14,698 nucleotides of DNA from Flavobacteriales bacterium UBA4474 (GTDB lineage Bacteria > Bacteroidota > Bacteroidia > Flavobacteriales_D > Sanyastnellaceae), in contig DGOE01000010.1 of assembly GCA_002389295.1 (NCBI GenBank), forward strand, positions 1 to 14,698, written 5' to 3'. How positions within the stretch are numbered: position 1 is the stretch's first letter; every line of letters begins with the position of its first letter. Shown one piece after another: positions 8,101 to 12,358 of the stretch. The translations under genes were made by a program, and so were the position numbers. The notes beneath the pieces were generated by a model, which did no database searches, was not told the DNA's origin, and saw only the letters and a program-made list of their open reading frames with translations.

Positions 8101-10854
8101 AGCGCCTGGACCCAAGGGGGCCCCTTCAAATTCCCACTCGACCTCCGTCCAAGTGGACATGGCGCCCTCAAGCAATCCCACAGACCACCCCAGACTTCCG
8201 CAGAACAATGTTGGCGCCGGACTCGAAGTCACTTCCACCGGCTCCGAATGCGCCACACACTGGGTGACGGGATCGACTACTTCAAGGATGTATGTACCCG
8301 GACCGGATACCGCTACCTCCGAATCGGTGCCTTCGGCAACTCCATCTTTGGACCATTGGTATTCCAAGCCTTCCGTAACCGCCATGATGGAAAAGATCGG
8401 TTGCGCAGGACACAGCACTACCACTCCCGTTGGGTGGGTAGCTGGATCTGGCAACGCTTCTATGGTGATGTGCACACTGTCCTCATATGTGGTCAGCCCA
8501 TCAGAGGCCATCACTCCATACCACCCGCTCGATTCAGGGGTGAAAGTGAGCGCGTCTCCCGTGGATCCATCAAACCAGACGGGGTCATGGGTGTTCGGGC
8601 CTTCGTATTGAACGGTAAAGGCCACCTCGGGACATGCCGACAGGCTGTCTACAGTGAGGAGTTGGACCTCGTTCTCCTCACCATTCGGCCAAACAACCTT
8701 ACGGAAAAGAGGCCCCCATCCTCCAGCGTCATCCGTCACCCTCACACGCATGTTGAATAGAATGGGGCCAGGCAATTCCTCCCAAGTGAACTGGCTACGC
8801 CCTACTTCTTCGAGCGCCATGTCCCAGTCTCCTTCCAGAACATCCAGAGGCAAGCCGTTCCCCGCTCCCGGATCGACCCAGCCAAAGAAGTACTCCGCCT
8901 CACCCAACCGAGGCATATCGGGTTCCGTCAACAGAATGCCCGTGCTGTCCACTCCCGTTTCCGGGCCAAACAACACCTTACGGAATACAGGGCCCCAAGT
9001 CCCTGACCGCGCATCACGGGAGCGAACATGGACAAGAATTGGTGCTTCAACACTCAGATTTTGCTCCAACAGCACATGCTCCAGTGCCTGGTCCCAGTTG
9101 CCGTCAACTGCACCCATGGGCCATCCATTTCCTTCACCGGGATCCTCTCCGATAAAAACTTCGGCCTCCGCCAAGCGGGCTGAAGACACGGATCCCACGA
9201 TGCCTCCGGTGGAATCCACCTCAGTGGCCGAGGACGGTGCAAACACAACTTTGCTGAATGCAGGACCCCATTCCCCACCGTCTGTGCCTCCTTTGACTCG
9301 AATGTGAATCAAGGCGGGGCCATCAAAATCTGGTGTTGCAGCGAGGGAATAGAGGTGCTCAAGGCTCTGGTCCCACTGACCATCGACTACTTCGAAAGCC
9401 TCTCCACCCCCTTCTCCAGGATCCTGTCCGATATACCACTCGCCCTGAATGATGCGCGCAGCAGGCAAAGTGCAAAGCCCCCCGTATTCGGTAGCCGTCG
9501 AATCGTAATTCAAGGCGTCCGGATCGGTGCAACCTGAAATTTCCTCTGCATCGCATACACCGTCACCATCCGCATCACCAACACAATTTCCAGCACAGTC
9601 ATACCCGACCTCTGGAAATGCGCAGCTGCCATCATTCTCCGTAGCCAGAGCTTCGTAATTGCATGCCGAGACAACCGTGCAACCCAACACGGGCAGGCCA
9701 TCGCAAATGCCGTCTCCATTCGCATCCTCCAAACACGCGCCGGCACAGTTGTATCCTGTATCTGCATAAAAGCAACTTCCATCGTCGAGACCTGCCGCAG
9801 CATCAAAGTTGCACGCCAGGTCATCCGTACACCCTCCCAGACAAGAGGGGTCAAGCAAACTGTCAGGAACCGTAATGCTTGTCGCAGCAGAGCAATTTGA
9901 TGTCGAGAGCTCGAGGGAATAAGTTCCTGGGCCGTCCAATTGCAATGGCAATCCTCCTTCAAAGGGAACGTCATTCATGCTCCAGGACAGCGTCAACTCA
10001 GATGACTCACCCGGTGTTCCCAAATCCAAGGACCACCCCAATGAGGCCGAACATTCAAGTTGCAATGTGGGGTTGGCGTCAATGAGCACACTGTCTGAAG
10101 AAGTGGGACACTGCGCCACTGGATCGGTGGCTGTGCAGTAGTAGGCACCAGGATCTGTGATGATCAATGTGCTCTCCCCGGGATCTGCCACGGCCGTGCC
10201 GTTCTTGAACCACTGCAGATCAGCAGACGTTAATTCTGCAGTCAACTGGAAGACCGGGGTGGCAGCACAAACCAGTACATAACCTGAAGGATCGGTCGAT
10301 ATGGGATCAGGGGCGCGGACTTCGAGATGTACCGAGTCCACCATGGTTTCAAGACCGTCCGTTGAAGTCACTCCAAACCAAGCTGATTCAGTCGGCACCA
10401 CCCAAACGGCATCTGCAGTCCTTCCATCCTCCCATGTGATTTCATGGGTATCCGGTCCGGAGTATTGAACCTGAACGGAATCACCAAGACACAATGAAAG
10501 CGAATCGCTCCCCGCAATCAAGGGGTGGTTCGACTGACTACCGTTGACCCAAACAACCTTTCTGAATCGCTCTCCCCACTGGCCGCTGCTGTCCTTCACC
10601 CGCACATTGATCAGGATGGGAGAAGTCGTCTCAGGCCAAGTCATCAATGAACGATTCACGTCTTCAATGATATCATCCCATGTGCCATCCCGCACGGTCA
10701 TGGGTACTCCCTGTCCTTCTCCCGGATCAAACACCCCGAGGAAGTACTCGCCTTGGGCCAAAGTAGCGGGGTCCACCTGTCCCACCGCTGGCAAGCATGC
10801 CGCGGTGAGCCAAAGGAGGACAACCCCTGTCTTTTGCCAAGGAGGCCAGCGCAT
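5116..10854 (-). CDS. Giant secreted protein with six DPGxG modules, three Ig-like blocks and Cys-rich Ca-loop repeats
   Basis: The protein has 1912 residues. The signal peptide is MRWPPWQKTGVVLLWLTAACLPAVGQ. Six ~70-residue modules start with (A/G)E(Y/F)F(x)G...DPG(E/A)G, contain DGxWDxALE, and end RVxD...WGPxFRKVxW/F: residues 31-103, 466-538, 560-629, 649-722, 1128-1200 and 1231-1302. Three ~218-residue Ig-like blocks follow the first, fourth and sixth modules (117-333, 736-953, 1317-1535), each with DSLSxC, (E/S)GPxTHxxxW and PGTY-like strand motifs. Each Ig block is followed by Cys-rich GCTDxLACNFD...DDGxC repeats with DxDGDGICD loops; the last array (1543-1880) is the longest. Residues 1883-1912 form an EF-hand/dockerin-like tail (CPADVNEDGYIG...). 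The TxxACN repeats and Ca loops resemble thrombospondin type 3-like calcium-binding structures. Similar DPGxGNG modules occur in uncharacterised Bacteroidota surface proteins, but I know of no established function. The gene starts only 20 bases after the beta-helix gene, so the two are probably co-transcribed and may act together. Extracellular localisation is well supported; the molecular role is unknown. Confidence 0.94.
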   Translation of the reverse strand: MRWPPWQKTGVVLLWLTAACLPAVGQVDPATLAQGEYFLGVFDPGEGQGVPMTVRDGTWDDIIEDVNRSLMTWPETTSPILINVRVKDSSGQWGERFRKVVWVNGSQSNHPLIAGSDSLSLCLGDSVQVQYSGPDTHEITWEDGRTADAVWVVPTESAWFGVTSTDGLETMVDSVHLEVRAPDPISTDPSGYVLVCAATPVFQLTAELTSADLQWFKNGTAVADPGESTLIITDPGAYYCTATDPVAQCPTSSDSVLIDANPTLQLECSASLGWSLDLGTPGESSELTLSWSMNDVPFEGGLPLQLDGPGTYSLELSTSNCSAATSITVPDSLLDPSCLGGCTDDLACNFDAAAGLDDGSCFYADTGYNCAGACLEDANGDGICDGLPVLGCTVVSACNYEALATENDGSCAFPEVGYDCAGNCVGDADGDGVCDAEEISGCTDPDALNYDSTATEYGGLCTLPAARIIQGEWYIGQDPGEGGGEAFEVVDGQWDQSLEHLYSLAATPDFDGPALIHIRVKGGTDGGEWGPAFSKVVFAPSSATEVDSTGGIVGSVSSARLAEAEVFIGEDPGEGNGWPMGAVDGNWDQALEHVLLEQNLSVEAPILVHVRSRDARSGTWGPVFRKVLFGPETGVDSTGILLTEPDMPRLGEAEYFFGWVDPGAGNGLPLDVLEGDWDMALEEVGRSQFTWEELPGPILFNMRVRVTDDAGGWGPLFRKVVWPNGEENEVQLLTVDSLSACPEVAFTVQYEGPNTHDPVWFDGSTGDALTFTPESSGWYGVMASDGLTTYEDSVHITIEALPDPATHPTGVVVLCPAQPIFSIMAVTEGLEYQWSKDGVAEGTDSEVAVSGPGTYILEVVDPVTQCVAHSEPVEVTSSPAPTLFCGSLGWSVGLLEGAMSTWTEVEWEFEGAPLGPGAEVAVNLPGTYSGTYTTPYCSGSLSIEVDVSDLDATCSLGCTDPLACNFDGEAEVDDGACQYPDLGEDCSGDCISDVDGDGICDAAEVPGCTEESACNYDDLATDDDGSCSYPPCDLGCDFDIDSDGICDVDEVAGCTDELACNYNAQATDFDDSCLYAGPGEDCAGNCLADTDGDGICDGAEVAGCTNDNAGNFNPEATDDDGSCQVATRRITAVEFFFGDDPGAGAGTPLDVEDGAWNQALEQVFKENVPWDSLGSPVMFGIRARDAQNQWGEVYQQVLFAPFGTEPFPTDTALNEGGGETDPVYGVGPISGIVEGEFFLGIFDPGEGNGLPIISEFGEIGDVVEELLRTDYIWEFVGGPTMMNVRMRSSNGNWGPVFRKALWSEGPQVDPELIAGPDSLSVCPGTEVTLSYEGPNTHDPTWFDGSTGNTLTFIPESTGEFMVTSTDGFGYLFDAVYIAVLPVPELSTDPAGLILGCPGEGVITLVANSDQPDLEWTLDGASISTNDSILVTQPGTFGITATNPETGCTTEAEPIIVAVAPQPELACSDGEWMLGFGTQGESTASSIAWYLDGTFLDSASAIPVLDIGQYSVEIQGQSCDYDAALEVTVEMVETGCGDFFIQGCTDALACNFDAEANVEDGTCTYLDALGECGGGCAEDVDSDGICDAEDDCVGDLDACGVCNGPGEIYACGCTELPVGACDCDGNALDALGVCGGGCLTDYDGDGLCDDVDDCIGTLDSCGYCNGPGAVFPCGCTGIPAGDCDCDGNQLDALGVCGGDCLSDLDADGVCDNDEVAGCMNPYACNYNALATDEDGDCQFLDALGECGGDCTADIDGDGICDDVDDCLGTVDACGVCNGPGAVYDCGCSPMPAGDCDCAGNELDALGICGGTCSADVDQDGICDDAETAGCMVPEACNYSAIATLAAPCDFTSCAGCTYEEALNYDASAAYDDGSCTDFQIPDPCPADVNEDGYIGILDVLEILGNYGQPCEDG
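5119..5208 (-). other. C-terminal EF-hand/dockerin-like tail module (DPGxG protein)
   Basis: CPADVNEDGYIG, ILDVLEILGNYG and PCEDG form the last 30 residues. The architecture matches the tails of the two other large proteins, but the CGxGTxW linker is absent here. The loop DVNEDGYIGILD again fits EF-hand spacing. Confidence 0.7.
5368..6228 (-). repeat. Same 522 + 336 base repeat register in the DPGxG-module protein
   Basis: Near the end of this gene the opening Cys codons of GCTDALAC, GCMNPYAC and GCMVPEAC begin at 6226, 5704 and 5368, giving spacings of 522 and 336 bases, identical to the register in the upstream Cys-rich gene. The sub-modules are the same (LDACGVCNGPG, CGCTELP, CDCDGN, LDALGVCGG, DGDGICDD), but sequence identity across the two genes is clearly lower than within the upstream gene. 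Confidence 0.88.
6250..10506 (-). repeat. Three Ig-like blocks (internal triplication)
   Basis: Blocks of about 218 residues lie at roughly 9856-10506, 7996-8649 and 6250-6906. Each opens with DSLS(L/A/V)C, carries (S/E)GP(D/N)THxxxW then TPES or a similar motif, a second strand set ending in DPVxQC or NPETGC, and a third part ending in a GTYS-like strand and a Cys. Blocks 2 and 3 are closest (GPNTHDPxWFDGSTG is nearly identical), which suggests a later duplication than the one that gave block 1. Confidence 0.8.
6949..10764 (-). repeat. Six DPGxG modules in two subtypes
   Basis: Module positions are 10546-10764, 9241-9459, 8968-9177, 8689-8910, 7255-7473 and 6949-7164. Modules 1, 4 and 6 are the long type (GVFDPGEG, GWVDPGAG, GIFDPGEG; ending in KVVWVNG, KVVWPNG, KALWSEG), and each is followed directly by an Ig-like block. 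Modules 2, 3 and 5 are the short type (GQDPGEG, GEDPGEG, GDDPGAG; ending in KVVFAP, KVLFGP, QVLFAP) and are never followed by one. Confidence 0.88.
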
Positions 10855-10874
10855 GATACCGATCTGAACCTGAA

Positions 10875-12299
10875 TCAGTTGCGCTGGTAGGCCTTGGCCC
10901 GAATGTCCACGTCCTGTCCAGGGAACAGGTCCGCCGGCATGTCGAGGTCATAAATGAGGGCCTTGGCATCCGTATTCTCAGGGAAATTCGCGTATCCCCA
11001 CGGTCCGCCTGCCCGTCCCCGATCGTTCACCGTGAGATCAAGGTCATAAAATTCATGGGCAGGCGACCCCCCATTTTCATTGGCCCCTCCATTGCCCATT
11101 TCTCCATACACCAATGGATTGCTCCCGGAAATCGGAGGTTGGGGCAACCCAATGCTGTTGTGGTTCCATTCAAAAAAGCCACCATAGGCCGGATTCGGAA
11201 ACGCCGCTCCGTTGGTAGCCCAAAAATTTATGTTTGACCCTATGCCAGTACCGCTGCAACAACTGCTAGAGGTACAGTTAAACATGTTTCGAGCCCCGAA
11301 ATACGGCAACTCTCCGTTCCAGCGCTGGTCTCCAATGTCCACTTGACCTGCTCCGCAATTACAGTTGTTTTCTGTATCACACCAATTAAAATTGGTGTTG
11401 TCCCAGTATGCGTATGCAACGGCCCAGCGCATGAAGTAGGTGGTGCCGAAAATGTTATTGTAGAAGCGGTGGGCCCAGCCTGGTGGGTTCCATGGGAAGT
11501 GGATGTAGGCGTTGGTCACGAATTCGTTGTTGATGATGTCGTTGGAGCCGGAAGTATGGTTCCACATGAACCAATAGAGGTTCTTCATCTGGTTGTTGGC
11601 CATGCGTACCAAGTGGTTGTCGTTCCGGAATTCGACGTAATCGCTGAACTCGTTCTGGATGATGGCCATTTTGAACTCCGCGCTGTTCCCATCGGGCTCG
11701 TCATTGACCACAAGACGTGGCATGGTGCTCATGACTACATCCCCACAACGGATGGTCGTGGTGCTTCCGACTGTTGAACGAATCAAACGTGGATCCCAGC
11801 CGTTTTGGTTGGCATTGAAATTGGTGCTGATGGTGCCATCAATCAAATGAAATTCAGCACGGTTCGCCCCTGTACCTCCATGACTGGCGTTGATGTTGAC
11901 ATCCCCGAATTGACAGCTGAGTGCGGTGATGTTGAATCGGTACGATGCTGAAGTCACGTTGAGCGCATACACGCCGGTGTGGATTGAAACCAATTCGACT
12001 TTTCCATCTGCCTGAGTCGCCACGTTGATGGTGGCGTGAAAATCGATGACCCCACTCCCATCGCTAGGGATCAGCGTGAGTGATTTCCCGATGGTCAGTG
12101 CCTGCTCATAATAATCTCCAGGTACGATGATGATACGGTCTCCGTCCACAGCAGCAGCCACCGCATTGGTAATGCTCGCGAAGGTGGTGACTCCGTCTCC
12201 GGCGGAGAGGTTCCAGTCGACGTAGCGGTCGGTGGCACCGGCCTGGGTGCCGAGGCAACACAGAATCAGTGCTGCCCACAAGTGAAGCATTTTGGTCAT
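10875..12299 (-). CDS. Secreted right-handed parallel beta-helix (pectin-lyase-like fold) protein
   Basis: The protein has 474 residues. The signal peptide is MTKMLHLWAALILCCLGTQAGA, with mature sequence from about TDRYVDWN; an alternative ATG is codon 4. Residues 38-80 (FASITNAVAAAVDGDRIIIV, PGDYYEQ, LTIGKSLTLIP) are the typical opening of extracellular pectate-lyase-like beta-helix proteins. Beta-helix-like rungs with many N, I and V residues continue to about residue 300. A Cys-dense insert follows (C307, C313, C315, C342, C347, C348), then a Gly/Pro/Asn-rich segment and a basic end, DIRAKAYQRN. I could not see a clear catalytic triad or lyase motif, so it may be a glycan-binding or structural helix rather than an enzyme. 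Unlike its three large neighbours it has no dockerin-like tail and no GCTDxxACN repeats. It lies 59 bases after the upstream stop and 20 bases before the next start, consistent with an operon. Confidence 0.9.
   Translation of the reverse strand: MTKMLHLWAALILCCLGTQAGATDRYVDWNLSAGDGVTTFASITNAVAAAVDGDRIIIVPGDYYEQALTIGKSLTLIPSDGSGVIDFHATINVATQADGKVELVSIHTGVYALNVTSASYRFNITALSCQFGDVNINASHGGTGANRAEFHLIDGTISTNFNANQNGWDPRLIRSTVGSTTTIRCGDVVMSTMPRLVVNDEPDGNSAEFKMAIIQNEFSDYVEFRNDNHLVRMANNQMKNLYWFMWNHTSGSNDIINNEFVTNAYIHFPWNPPGWAHRFYNNIFGTTYFMRWAVAYAYWDNTNFNWCDTENNCNCGAGQVDIGDQRWNGELPYFGARNMFNCTSSSCCSGTGIGSNINFWATNGAAFPNPAYGGFFEWNHNSIGLPQPPISGSNPLVYGEMGNGGANENGGSPAHEFYDLDLTVNDRGRAGGPWGYANFPENTDAKALIYDLDMPADLFPGQDVDIRAKAYQRN
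11256..11381 (-). other. Cys-dense insert in the beta-helix protein
   Basis: Six cysteines fall within 42 residues: WCDTENNCNC at 306-315 and NCTSSSCC at 341-348. The rest of the mature protein has only C129 and C185. The spacing suggests a disulfide-stabilised loop projecting from the helix or a metal-site-like knot; neither is proven. Confidence 0.6.
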
Positions 12300-12358
12300 G
12301 GTGTGGTCAAGGTATTTCAGGGGTTCAATGAGGCCAAAAAATTATCTGTGGTAACGCG
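12300..12358 (-). other. 59-base intergenic gap before the beta-helix gene
   Basis: On the minus strand this gap contains TAATTTTTTG (complement of 12335-12344), which resembles but does not match the Bacteroidota -7 box TAnnTTTG. A perfect 10-base palindrome (12352-12361) includes the upstream TAA. No stem-loop plus T-run terminator is present, so readthrough from the upstream gene is likely. Confidence 0.35.
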
